Below, piece after piece: positions 47,198 through 56,124 of a DNA stretch of 64,000 bases (the stretch's first letter is position 1; every line of letters begins with the position of its first letter). The notes under the pieces were generated by a model. That model saw only the letters and a program-made list of their open reading frames with translations. It was not told the origin of the DNA and did no database searches. Source of the stretch: JACTMI01 sp964618415 (lineage in GTDB: Bacteria > Acidobacteriota > Thermoanaerobaculia > Multivoradales > JAGPDF01); contig CAZUAT010000006.1 in assembly GCA_964618415.1 (NCBI GenBank), forward strand, positions 1 through 64,000. The letters run 5' to 3'. The translations under genes were made by a program, and so were the position numbers.

Positions 47198-48634
47198 GTG
47201 CATACTTCGGGTGTCGTGCGCGAGACTCCGGCCGCACCCCGCCTGGCGCCCTGCCTGACGCTGCTTGCCGCAGCCGTCGCTCTGAGTGCGGCGGCGACCG
47301 GAGGCTCCACACCTGCGCCGGCCGAGGTCGTCCTTCGCCTGCGGGTAAGCCCGGCAGAAACCGCGCCGGCGCGCCGATTCGAGCTGACGGCGGCCGCGCC
47401 CGCCGAGGTCAGCGCGCTGCGTGTCGAGCTTGCAGGCAGCGAGGTCACACGCCTCGACCGGCGGCCGTTCGCCACAACTCTGCGGCTGCCCGATCTCGGC
47501 CGACCACACTGGCTGATCGTGGTGGCACTCGACGCCGAGGGCCGCGAGATCGGCTGGGAGGGTCGATACCTGCGCAGCCCCGAGGACCGGCCGGCAGCGC
47601 ATCTGCGGCCGACAGCGGACGGCGGACTCGCGGTGCTGATCGAGGCGACGCGCGGCGACCATGTCGTCGCCGTCGAACTGGTCGATTCGACCCGCACACT
47701 GGCGCGGCGCACCCGGCCCCCGTGGCGCTTCCGAGACGAGGAAATGGCGACCGCGGGTGAGCCGGCAGGCGCTCCGCCGGGGGTGAGGATCTGGTTCGAG
47801 CGCGGCTCACCGCTCGAGCTCTGGCAGCTGCCCGCCGAGGTCGGCGAGTCGATCGACGTGCGGCTCGGCCAGGCACGGCTGATCGTGCCGGCCGAGACGG
47901 TGAAGCCGAGCCGCGAAACCGTCCGCGCGCTCTGGCGAAGTCGCGAGCAGCGCGTCCTGCGCGTGGTCGGCGGACCGGACGAATCACTCGAGATCGGGCT
48001 GCTCGTGGATGTCTCGACGAGCACGGCGAGCCATTTCGAAGCGTTCCGCCGCGCCGCAACGCGCAGCGCGGCGACGGTGGCCGGTCCGTCCGACCGGCTG
48101 TTCGTCGCCGAGTTCGCCGGCACCTCACGGCTGCTCGCTTCCGGGCGCGGCCGCGTCGCGGAGGTGCTCGGCGCGCTGCCGGCGGCCGGCGGCCAGGGCG
48201 CCTCGGCGGTGTCGCCCGCGGTCGCCTGGGCGCTCAGTCAGTTCCACGGCGATGACGCGCGGGCGGCGCTGCTGGTGGTTTCCGACGGCTGCGAAACCAC
48301 GCCGCGCACGAGCATCGGTCGGTTCGTGCCACTGGCTCGCGAGCGTGGCATCCCGGTGCACCTGCTGCGGCAGAGCGGTGACTGCCCGGTTCCGGCATCC
48401 CGGTCTCCGGGCACCGTCACGCCGCCCCGCGTCCTCGCGCAGCAGCAGCGGGACGACCTCGAGCGCGCCGTGCGGGCCACGGGCGGCGAGGTGCACGTCT
48501 TTACCGACGAGGCCGCCCTCGAGGCGCGGCTCGACGGCCTCGTCGCCGCGCTGCGCCGTCAGTGGCTGGTGGTGTTCGAGCCGGAGTCGGACGCAGTCGA
48601 CAGCCGTGACGTCCGCGTCGAGCTGCGGCACTGA
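47198..48634 (+). CDS. Secreted VWA-domain protein
   Basis: 478 aa. Signal peptide from about 16 to 35. Residues 45-250 are beta-rich and unrecognised. Residues about 265-470 resemble the VWFA-type domains found in acidobacterial proteins: LEIGLLVDVSTSTASHFEAFRRAA gives a DxSxS metal site, and LLVVSDGCETTP is a later strand. It ends with DAVDSRDVRVELRH. The start is GTG 47198; an alternative GTG lies at 47213. Function unknown. Confidence 0.75.
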   Translation: MHTSGVVRETPAAPRLAPCLTLLAAAVALSAAATGGSTPAPAEVVLRLRVSPAETAPARRFELTAAAPAEVSALRVELAGSEVTRLDRRPFATTLRLPDLGRPHWLIVVALDAEGREIGWEGRYLRSPEDRPAAHLRPTADGGLAVLIEATRGDHVVAVELVDSTRTLARRTRPPWRFRDEEMATAGEPAGAPPGVRIWFERGSPLELWQLPAEVGESIDVRLGQARLIVPAETVKPSRETVRALWRSREQRVLRVVGGPDESLEIGLLVDVSTSTASHFEAFRRAATRSAATVAGPSDRLFVAEFAGTSRLLASGRGRVAEVLGALPAAGGQGASAVSPAVAWALSQFHGDDARAALLVVSDGCETTPRTSIGRFVPLARERGIPVHLLRQSGDCPVPASRSPGTVTPPRVLAQQQRDDLERAVRATGGEVHVFTDEAALEARLDGLVAALRRQWLVVFEPESDAVDSRDVRVELRH

Positions 48635-48643
48635 GCCCGGCGC

Positions 48644-51613
48644 CTACCAGTCCACTTCCACCCGCACGCGACCCGAGCGGGTGGCCACGACGACGTGCCC
48701 CTCGCGTCGACCGAACAGATAGACGTCGCGCAGCAGTTCGACGTCACGGCGGCAGTACTCGATCACCTGCTCGAGCTGGCCGGCACGGACCCACTCGAGA
48801 CTCTGCAGGCCGTCGGCCGACTTGGTGGCCCCGAGCGTCTCCTGAGCGACGTGGCCGAGCCCGACCCGGAAGCCAAGCCGCGCGTGAAGGCTCTCGAGCA
48901 GGTCGAGGGTGGGCAGCGTCCGCGCATAGTCCTCACCCGTGTAGCCGGAGAGCACGGCGTAGTCGAAGCGGCGCGAGTTGTAGCCGACGACCAGCCGCGC
49001 CGCCTTGAGCGCGGCGACCAGATCGCCGACCTGCGCCTCGCGGTAGACCTCGAACCGGCCCTCTTCGAGAAACAGCGCCACCGCCACGGCGACGCCCATG
49101 CGGTGCGCCTTGCCCCAGCCGCCCACCTCGTCGGCCGAGCGCAGCGTCTCGATGTCGAACAGCACCGTCGCTCCCGAGGTCCGTTCGGCGCGCGCCGGGG
49201 GCGGGACGACCTCCTCGGCGACGGGAGGGCGCGCCGGGGCCGGCCGCGGTGGGGGCGGCGCCTCTCGCTCCGACGTGGCCGGCGCCGGAGAGACCTGCGC
49301 CGCAGCCGCCAGCATCGCTCGCGCCAGCAGCAGTGCCCCGCCTTTGTCGAGCGGCCGGTTACCGTTGCCGCACTTGGGACTCTGCACGCATGCCGGACAG
49401 CCGTTCTCGCACCCGCACGCGGCCAGCAGATCGACCGTGCGCTGCAGCAGTTCGGGCAAGCGGTGTAGCGCCCGGCGGGCGATCCCAACCCCGCCCGCGT
49501 GCGCCTCGTGCACGAAGAAGCCGGGGGCTCCCAGCTGCGGATGGCCCACCAGCGAGATGCCGCCCAGATCGTTGCGGTCGCACAGCACCAGCGAGGGCAG
49601 CAGACCGATCGTGGCGTGCTCGAGCGCATGCAGCGATCCGAGCAGGCTGTGGCCGGCGGCCTCGCAGGCCGCAGCTGCCACCGCCGGCGGGCAGAGCCAG
49701 AAGCCGTGCGGCTGGGTCACCACCGGTGGCAGGTCGAGATGATGCTGATCGAGCACATCGAGCCCTTGAGAGCGCCGGCGCTCGTACCCGACGACCCGCT
49801 CGGTCACCCGCAGTCGGCCCCAGCCTCCGCGCAGCTCCCCCGCCGCCCCGCGGTCTCGGGAACGCTCGGCGCAGGCGTCGGCAGCGAGCGTTTCGAACTC
49901 CTCGAGAACTTCCGTCTCCTTCTCACTGAGCGCCGCGGTGTACCAGTCGACGTCGGCGCGCACGACGCGCACTTCACTGGTCGCCAGCTCCAGGCTGGCG
50001 ACGGCATACTGACGTCCCGCGTGCAGATAGATCGCGCCCGGATGACATTCGGCGAAAACCCGCGCGCCGTCGACCGTGCCGACGGTGCGCCCAGATTCCG
50101 ACTCCACGATTGCGAAGCTGCCGCCGGTACCGCGCAGGGAGACATCGCGGTGCGGCCGCCGCGCCAGCGCGAGCAGCCGGTCGCCGTCGGCTCCTCGCAC
50201 CAGCGCGCCGTCCCGTAGCAGCGTGCCCACCACCGGAGCAAACCGCTCCAGCAGGGGCGCGTCGGCGGCCAGGTCGAGCGGGCGCTCAGCCGCCGCGCAG
50301 ACCAGATGCTGGGCCGCAACGAGTTCGTTGTCCGGGTCGACGAACAGGCGTTCGCTCGCCCGCTCGACGAACTGCTCGGGATGGTCGAGGACCCACTGAT
50401 CCAGCGCGTCGGGCAGGGCGACCAGCACCGTGACCGACTCGCGCCCCGAGCGCCCGACACGGCCCGAGCGCTGACGGGTCGCCATGACACTGCCGGGATA
50501 GCCGACCAGAATGCAGGCGTCGAGGCCGCCGACGTCGATGCCGAGCTCGAGGGCCGAGGTGGCGATGACGCCGTCCAGTTCGCCGGCGAACAGGCGCGCC
50601 TCGATCTCGCGTCGCTCCTCGGGCAGGAAGCCGGCCCGGTAGCTGCGCACGCGCCGCACCAGATCCGGCTCCCGTCGTTCCAGCCAGCGCCAGAGCAGCT
50701 CGGTGATCCGCCGCGCGCGCGTGAAGACGATCGTCTTCTGCCCGCCGCGCACCAGTTCGGCCAGCAGCTCGATCGCCGTCGTGTAGGGGCTTGCCAGCGG
50801 CCGGACGAGCAGGAAGCGTCGGCGCTCGCGCGGCGCCCCGGATCGGTCGATCTCGCGAAACGGCGCTCCGGCCAGCGCGGCTGCGAACTCGCCGGCCCCC
50901 GACGCGGTCGCCGAGGCGGCGATCACCGACGGCGGCCGGCCAGTCGCGCCGCCCGCGGCAGCAGCCAGCCGTCGCAGCCGACCGAGCACATGATGAAAGT
51001 GGCAGCCGAAGATCCCCCGGTAGATATGGAGTTCGTCGAGCACGATCCAGCGCAGCTCGCGCAGGAACGCCTCCCAGGAGGCCGCGCCGGGCAGGATGCC
51101 GAGGTGCAGCATGTCGGGATTGGTGATCAGCACGCGCGGCGGCCGCCGTCGGATGCGAGCGCGCGTGGCGGACGGCGTGTCGCCGTCGTAGATCTCGCAT
51201 GAGGCGAGATCTGCGTCGACGCCCGCCGCTGCAACCAGGGCCTGCCAGCGCGTGCGCTGATCCTGCCCCAGCGCCTTGAGCGGAAACAGGAAGAGAGCGC
51301 GCCCGGGTCGCCCGGCGACCACCTCTTCGAGCACCGGAAGCTGGAAGATCAGCGACTTGCCCGACGCCGTCGGGGTGGTCACCAGAACGTTGTCGCCGGC
51401 GCGCGCGGCGGTGAGCGCTTCGACCTGATGACTCCACAGCTGGTCGATCCCGGCCGCCGCGAGGGCGTCCCGAATGGCGGTCGGCAAAGGCGGCTCCGGC
51501 TGCGCACACCGCTCGGGCTCGGCGGCCAGCTCGAGTTCGGCCACCAGCTGGGCACCGAGCCGCTCCCGCAACCGGTCGAGAACGCCGGCGAGCGGCGGGC
51601 TGGCGGCGCTCAC
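48644..51613 (-). CDS. DEAD/DEAH helicase fused to an RNase H-like exonuclease (MrfA-MrfB-like fusion)
   Basis: 989 aa. The helicase half has Q-like LWSHQVEAL, Walker A TTPTASGKSL, DELHIYRG and ARQRSGRVGRSGRE. A zinc-binding four-Cys cluster (about 733-750: CGCENGCPACVQSPKCGNGN) marks DUF1998/MrfA proteins. After a Pro-rich linker (about 785-810), residues 816-989 form a nuclease: FDIETLRSADEVGGW, YNSRRFDYAVLSGYT and YCRRDVELLRDV supply DEDD acidic residues. In Bacillus, MrfA (helicase) and MrfB (exonuclease) are separate proteins repairing mitomycin damage. The fused form supports a joint action. It lies directly beside the LOG gene (4-base overlap). Confidence 0.88.
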   Translation of the reverse strand: MSAASPPLAGVLDRLRERLGAQLVAELELAAEPERCAQPEPPLPTAIRDALAAAGIDQLWSHQVEALTAARAGDNVLVTTPTASGKSLIFQLPVLEEVVAGRPGRALFLFPLKALGQDQRTRWQALVAAAGVDADLASCEIYDGDTPSATRARIRRRPPRVLITNPDMLHLGILPGAASWEAFLRELRWIVLDELHIYRGIFGCHFHHVLGRLRRLAAAAGGATGRPPSVIAASATASGAGEFAAALAGAPFREIDRSGAPRERRRFLLVRPLASPYTTAIELLAELVRGGQKTIVFTRARRITELLWRWLERREPDLVRRVRSYRAGFLPEERREIEARLFAGELDGVIATSALELGIDVGGLDACILVGYPGSVMATRQRSGRVGRSGRESVTVLVALPDALDQWVLDHPEQFVERASERLFVDPDNELVAAQHLVCAAAERPLDLAADAPLLERFAPVVGTLLRDGALVRGADGDRLLALARRPHRDVSLRGTGGSFAIVESESGRTVGTVDGARVFAECHPGAIYLHAGRQYAVASLELATSEVRVVRADVDWYTAALSEKETEVLEEFETLAADACAERSRDRGAAGELRGGWGRLRVTERVVGYERRRSQGLDVLDQHHLDLPPVVTQPHGFWLCPPAVAAAACEAAGHSLLGSLHALEHATIGLLPSLVLCDRNDLGGISLVGHPQLGAPGFFVHEAHAGGVGIARRALHRLPELLQRTVDLLAACGCENGCPACVQSPKCGNGNRPLDKGGALLLARAMLAAAAQVSPAPATSEREAPPPPRPAPARPPVAEEVVPPPARAERTSGATVLFDIETLRSADEVGGWGKAHRMGVAVAVALFLEEGRFEVYREAQVGDLVAALKAARLVVGYNSRRFDYAVLSGYTGEDYARTLPTLDLLESLHARLGFRVGLGHVAQETLGATKSADGLQSLEWVRAGQLEQVIEYCRRDVELLRDVYLFGRREGHVVVATRSGRVRVEVDW

Positions 51614-52452
51614 TCGCTGGGCACGGGCTGCGGCGGCGACGGCAGATCGCGCTCGCCGAGAATCCGGATGCGGCGCGGCGTCAGGCGCAGCCCCGCCTCG
51701 TCGCGCGCATACCGCTCGAGCAGCTCCAGCGCCTCATCCGGCGAGTCGGTCAGGTGGAGGCGATCGATGTCAGCCTCGTCGATCGTGCCGGCGGGGACCA
51801 TCGACTCGCGCATGAGTTCGAACAGATCGCGCCAGTACTCGGAACCCATCAGGATCAGTGGAAAGCCCTGCATCTTGCCGGTCTGGATCAGCGTCGCCGT
51901 TTCGAACACCTCATCGAGCGTGCCGAAGCCGCCCGGCAGCACGACGAAGCCGTACGAGTACTTGACCAGCATCACCTTGCGCACGAAGAAGTAGCGAAAC
52001 TCGAGGAAGCGGTCGAGATACGGGTTGGGCTCCTGTTCGAACGGCAGCTCGATGTTGCAGCCGATCGACCGCCCGCCCGCTTCACGCGCCCCCCGATTGG
52101 CCCCCTCCATGACCCCGGGGCCGCCCCCCGTCAGCACCGTGAAGCCGGCCTCGGCGATCCGCCTTCCCATCTCGCGCGCCAGTTCGTACCACCGGTGACC
52201 GGGCGGAAACCGCGCCGAGCCGAACACCGTGACGCAGGGGCCCACGAAGTGCAACGTCCGAAAGCCGCGCAGAAACTCGAGCACGATGCGGTTGAGCCGC
52301 CGCAGTTCGACCAGTCGCCAGTCCGGGCCGCGCAGGAGCGCCCGGTCGCCGTCCGTGCGGCCCCGCCTCGGCGCCTTCCCCGTACGCGCCGCTGTGCGCC
52401 TCCCGCCGTCCTTGGCCCTGTGTGCGTCGTCGCGCTGGTCTCGATCGGACAT
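51610..52452 (-). CDS. LOG-family protein (TIGR00730-type, cytokinin riboside monophosphate phosphoribohydrolase-like)
   Basis: 280 aa. The central FTVLTGGGPGVMEGANRGAREAGG and VVLPGGFGTLDEVFE motifs identify the LOG/lysine-decarboxylase-like fold; the catalytic Arg/Glu pair lies in these. The N-terminus (about 1-50) is basic and disordered, longer than usual. ATG 52452 is preferred to a TTG at 52467. In other bacteria the enzyme releases free bases from nucleotides; the physiological role here is unknown. Confidence 0.88.
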   Translation of the reverse strand: MSDRDQRDDAHRAKDGGRRTAARTGKAPRRGRTDGDRALLRGPDWRLVELRRLNRIVLEFLRGFRTLHFVGPCVTVFGSARFPPGHRWYELAREMGRRIAEAGFTVLTGGGPGVMEGANRGAREAGGRSIGCNIELPFEQEPNPYLDRFLEFRYFFVRKVMLVKYSYGFVVLPGGFGTLDEVFETATLIQTGKMQGFPLILMGSEYWRDLFELMRESMVPAGTIDEADIDRLHLTDSPDEALELLERYARDEAGLRLTPRRIRILGERDLPSPPQPVPSE

Positions 52453-52519
52453 CGCGGCAGTGTACAACTCGCGGGCCGCCGACTCGCGCTAGGCTCCCGC
52501 CCCGGATTCCGGAGGCGCG

Positions 52520-53764
52520 ATGACTCACACCGACCAGCAGGCCGAATCGAGCCCGTTCGAGCTCGACGCCGCCACCCACTCACTGGCGACCCGCCTCGCC
52601 TACCTGCCGCCCGAGGAGGCCGCAGCGGCACTCAGCGATGTCCCTGACGAGCGGGCGGCAGGCGCCCTGACTCTGCTCACCCCGGCGACGGCTCTCGACG
52701 TGCTGTGGGAGCTCGAACCGGTGCATCGCAGTCGACTGGCGGCCGCGGCGCCCGGCGGCATGGTCGATGCGTGGATCGCCGAGTCGGCCTGGGAGGACGG
52801 CACCATCGGCCGCCTTATGGAAAAGCCGCGCGCGGTCTTCCGCCCCGAGACGACGGTGGGCGAAGCGACCGAGCGGTTGCGCGAACTCACCCGCCGCGTC
52901 CACGTGGTCTACGGCTTCGTGACCGACGCCGACGGTCTGCTGCGCGGCGTCTTCACCTTCCGCGAGCTGCTGTTTGCTGCGTCGACCGACCGTCTGGACT
53001 CGATCATGGTGCGCGATCCGTTCGCGCTGCGTCCGGAAATGACCGTGCTCGACGCGGCGCGCGCCGTCGTCACGCTGCACGTGCCCGCCTATCCCGTGTG
53101 CGATTCCAGCGGCCGGTTGATCGGGCGGGTCGCGGGGCGGACGCTCTTCGAGCAGGAGGCGATCGAGATCAGTGCCCAAGCCGGCGCCCTGGTCGGTGTC
53201 GATCGCGAGGAGCGCCTGGCAACCCGCTGGCCGCGCAGCCTGAAGTTCCGTCACCCCTGGCTGCAGCTCAACCTGGTCACCGCGTTCGTCGCCGGCGGCG
53301 TGGTGGCGCTTTTTCAGGACACCGTCGACCGGCTGGTCGTGCTGGCGATGTTCCTCCCCGTGCTGGCGGGTCAGTCCGGCAACACCGGCTGCCAGGCGCT
53401 CGCGGTCACCCTGCGCGGACTCACGCTGGGCGAACTCGACGACGGCAACCGCCGCCGCCTGTTCGCCAAGGAGGCCTGGCTGGGCTTGCTCAACGGGGCG
53501 CTGGTGGGAATCGTCGCCGCCCTCGGCATGCTCGGGGTGGCGATCTCCCAGGGGCGGACCGACGGCCTGCGCCTCGGGCTGGTCGTCTGGCTCGCGATGG
53601 TCGGCAGTTGCGCCATCAGCGGTGTCTCCGGAGCGTTGGTGCCGCTGACGCTGAAGAAGCTCGGCGCCGACCCCGCCACCGCTTCGAGCATCTTTCTGAC
53701 GACCGCCACGGACGTCATCAGCATGGGCCTGCTGCTCGGGCTGGCGACGCTTCTCGTGCCCTGA
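52520..53764 (+). CDS. mgtE: MgtE-type magnesium transporter
   Basis: 414 aa. A cytoplasmic N-domain (about 15-115, LAYLPPEEAAAALSDVPDERAAGAL) is followed by two CBS domains (about 115-235) that sense Mg. Five helices (about 255-414) carry LPVLAGQSGNTGCQAL, the conserved pore motif, and DPATASSIFLTTATDVISMGLLL. The ribosome site GGAGG precedes ATG 52520. A 67-base region separates it from the divergent LOG gene. Confidence 0.93.
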   Translation: MTHTDQQAESSPFELDAATHSLATRLAYLPPEEAAAALSDVPDERAAGALTLLTPATALDVLWELEPVHRSRLAAAAPGGMVDAWIAESAWEDGTIGRLMEKPRAVFRPETTVGEATERLRELTRRVHVVYGFVTDADGLLRGVFTFRELLFAASTDRLDSIMVRDPFALRPEMTVLDAARAVVTLHVPAYPVCDSSGRLIGRVAGRTLFEQEAIEISAQAGALVGVDREERLATRWPRSLKFRHPWLQLNLVTAFVAGGVVALFQDTVDRLVVLAMFLPVLAGQSGNTGCQALAVTLRGLTLGELDDGNRRRLFAKEAWLGLLNGALVGIVAALGMLGVAISQGRTDGLRLGLVVWLAMVGSCAISGVSGALVPLTLKKLGADPATASSIFLTTATDVISMGLLLGLATLLVP

Positions 53765-53769
53765 CCGCG

Positions 53770-53790
53770 CCGCGGGCGTTTCGCCCGCGG
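53770..53790 (+). terminator. Hairpin after mgtE
   Basis: A nine-bp G+C stem (53770-53778 with 53782-53790) has a TTT loop. No U tract follows, so termination efficiency is doubtful. It lies in the gap between mgtE and the CusF-like gene. Confidence 0.4.
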
Positions 53791-53826
53791 AACGCGCGAC
53801 GCAATCGGTTCGAGTAAGCTGACGTC

Positions 53827-54315
53827 ATGAGCAATATCCGTCGTCCGTTCGCCTTCACGACCACCCTCGCGGTCACGCTCGCGGCCGCCCTGCTCGCCGG
53901 CGCCTGTGACCGCGACGCCGGGCCGGCGTCGAGCTCTGCCTCAGTTGGCGACCGCGACTACCGCATCGCCGGCGAGGTCGTCCGCCTGCCCGACGAGCGC
54001 GATCCGCAGGTCTGGATCCGCCACGCCGCGATTCCCGACTTCGTCGACGCTGAGGGAAACAGGGTCGGAATGGAGTCGATGATCATGCCGTTCCCGCTGG
54101 CTCCCGGCCTCGACGCAGCCGGCCTGACGCCCGGCGATCGCATCGCCTTCACCCTCGCGATGCGGTGGAACGACCGGCCGGCCAACGCGATCACGGCAAT
54201 CGAGCCCCTGCCGGCCGGCGAGGCGCTGCCCTGGGATCCGGCGCCGGAGGCGGATGCGGATCCGGGCGCGGCGCCGGCGGACGCCGACAGTCAGTCGTCC
54301 GACAGCCCGAGATAG
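53827..54315 (+). CDS. CusF-like copper-binding lipoprotein
   Basis: 162 aa. The lipobox LLAGAC places a lipidated Cys at residue 27. Residues about 43-128 match the CusF-type copper chaperone fold: YRIAGEVVRL, VWIRHAAIPDFVDAEG, GMESMIMPFPL and GLTPGDRIAFTLAM. The M/H positions (His, MESM) suggest Cu(I) binding. The tail is Asp/Ala-rich. Convergent with the Nudix gene, overlapping by 25 bases. Confidence 0.82.
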   Translation: MSNIRRPFAFTTTLAVTLAAALLAGACDRDAGPASSSASVGDRDYRIAGEVVRLPDERDPQVWIRHAAIPDFVDAEGNRVGMESMIMPFPLAPGLDAAGLTPGDRIAFTLAMRWNDRPANAITAIEPLPAGEALPWDPAPEADADPGAAPADADSQSSDSPR

Positions 54316-54896
54316 GCGGCCGCCCGCAGCAGCGCTGCGATCGACTTGCCATCGTCGATGCCGCCCGACAGCGCGCGTTGGACCGCCTCAGCGAGCGGCA
54401 GCGCCACGACGTCCAGCTGTTCGTCGGCCTGCAGATCCTGCCTGCCGGGCCCGAGCTCTCGGGCCAGGTAGAGCCAGATCCGCTCGTCGGTGAAGCCGGG
54501 CGTCGTCCAGATGGACCCGAGCGAAACCAGCTCACCCGCCCGCATTCCGGTTTCCTCCTCGCACTCGCGGCGCGCGCAGACCTCGGGCGTCTCACCGGGA
54601 TCGAGCTTGCCGGCCGGCACCTCGAGCAGCCACTCGCCCCCGGTGGCGTGCCGGTACTGACGCACCAGCAGCACAGTGCCGTCGGCAGCGACCGGCACCA
54701 CCGCCGCCGCGCCGGGATGCGCGATCAACTCGAGTTGGGCGCGCCGGCCCGGCGCGAACTCGACCTCGTCAACACGCAGCCGGATCACCCTTCCGTCGAA
54801 GATCGACCGACTCGATACGACGGTCGCTGCGCCTTCGTCTCCCGGCTCGGCGCCGGCCCGGCGTCCGTCCTCGCCCTTCGAAGCCGACTCGCTCAT
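54291..54896 (-). CDS. Nudix hydrolase, ADP-ribose pyrophosphatase type
   Basis: 201 aa. The Nudix box GKLDPGETPEVCARRECEEETGM has the canonical RExxEE core. FDGRVIRLRVDEVEF and LVRQYRHATGGEWLLEVPAG are typical of NudF/ADP-ribose pyrophosphatases. GTVLLVRQYR precedes the box and TTPGFTDERIWLYLA follows. ATG 54896 is chosen; a longer frame upstream overlaps the RNase D gene and has no homology. Confidence 0.9.
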   Translation of the reverse strand: MSESASKGEDGRRAGAEPGDEGAATVVSSRSIFDGRVIRLRVDEVEFAPGRRAQLELIAHPGAAAVVPVAADGTVLLVRQYRHATGGEWLLEVPAGKLDPGETPEVCARRECEEETGMRAGELVSLGSIWTTPGFTDERIWLYLARELGPGRQDLQADEQLDVVALPLAEAVQRALSGGIDDGKSIAALLRAAAYLGLSDD

Positions 54897-54936
54897 GGGA
54901 CGATTCTTCCACGGCGGGACGGATAGAATTTCGTCG

Positions 54937-56088
54937 ATGGCCGACTTCGTCTGGATCGACCGCGCCGACGCGCTCGCCGAGGCCGCCGAGCGCTGGCGCG
55001 GCGCCGGGCCGGTCGCGATCGACACCGAGTTCGTCTTCGAGCGCACCTTCCGGCCGCGGCTCGGCCTCATCCAGGTCGGTGCCGGTGGCGCGGCGACGCT
55101 CATCGATCCCCAGCGCAGCGGCGACCTCGGTCCGCTCGCGACCCTGCTGGCCGACCCCGAGGTCCGCAAGCTGCTGCACGCCGGCTCCGGCGACGTGCCG
55201 ATCCTGCGCCGTGCCACCGGCGTCGCACCGGCCGGGCTGCTCGATACTCAGATTGCGGCGGCCCTCGCCGGCCTGGGAGTGGGGCTCTCCTATGCCGCGC
55301 TGATCCGCGAACTGCTCGGCGTCGACCTGCCCAAGCACGAGACGCGCACCGACTGGCTGCGCCGCCCGCTGTCGCCCGAACAGCTGCGCTACGCCGCCGA
55401 CGACGTGCTCTACCTTCCGGAGGCCGCGGCACGGCTGGAGGGGCGGCTGCTCGAACTCGGGCGGCTCGAGTGGGCGCTCGAAGACTCCGCTGAGATCGCC
55501 ACGCTCGAGGACCGCAGCGATCCCGAGGAGGCCTGGCGGCGGGTGCGGGGGCTCGAACGGCTGCCCGAACGTCCGCGGCGGATCGCGCGCCTCCTGGCTG
55601 CATGGCGGGAGCGCGAGGCCGAGCGCCTCGACCTGGCGCGGCCGTTCCTGCTGCGGGACGCCACGCTGGTCGCGCTGGCGCGTCGCGACGCGATTGACGA
55701 GAAGGAGGCGACGGGTCTGCCCGAGTTCGACCGCCGGCGCCACGCCGGCCACGTCGCAGCCTGGCAGGCGGCACTCGCGGCCGCGCGCGCGGCCGTGGAC
55801 GCGGATCCGCGCGCCGGGAGCGCTCCGCCGCGGGAGGCCTCGCCGCTCGACCGCGACGATCGGGAGCGCCTCGAGGCCGCCATCCACGAACTGGTGAGCC
55901 GGCGAGGAGTCGAGCTGGGCCTGCCGCCCGAGCTGCTGCTTTCGCGCCGTCAGCGCGGTCGCCTCTACGCGGCCTGGGACGGCCGCGCGCCGCTCTCCGC
56001 GCCGCTCTCCGGCTTCCGGCGCCGCCTCTTCGCCGAGGAGCTCGACGCCCTCGCGGCCGACTTCGCGCCCGCCGTTCGCGGCGGCTGA
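54937..56088 (+). CDS. RNase D-like 3'-5' exonuclease
   Basis: 383 aa. The DEDD nuclease domain (about 1-180) has GPVAIDTEFVFERTFRPRLGLIQVG, LLHAGSGDVPILRRATG and LRYAADDVLYLPEAAARL (YxxxD). Two HRDC-like helical regions follow (about 205-290 and 305-383). In E. coli RNase D trims tRNA 3' ends. The start is ATG 54937, 40 bases from the divergent Nudix start. Confidence 0.93.
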   Translation: MADFVWIDRADALAEAAERWRGAGPVAIDTEFVFERTFRPRLGLIQVGAGGAATLIDPQRSGDLGPLATLLADPEVRKLLHAGSGDVPILRRATGVAPAGLLDTQIAAALAGLGVGLSYAALIRELLGVDLPKHETRTDWLRRPLSPEQLRYAADDVLYLPEAAARLEGRLLELGRLEWALEDSAEIATLEDRSDPEEAWRRVRGLERLPERPRRIARLLAAWREREAERLDLARPFLLRDATLVALARRDAIDEKEATGLPEFDRRRHAGHVAAWQAALAAARAAVDADPRAGSAPPREASPLDRDDRERLEAAIHELVSRRGVELGLPPELLLSRRQRGRLYAAWDGRAPLSAPLSGFRRRLFAEELDALAADFAPAVRGG

Positions 56089-56124
56089 TCCCGACCAACG
56101 GCGTCGCCGCTCAGCGGCGGCGGC

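Noticed and set aside
53761..53826. A firm intrinsic terminator after mgtE.
   Set aside because: The 9-bp hairpin lacks a U tract; it is listed as a low-confidence hairpin only.
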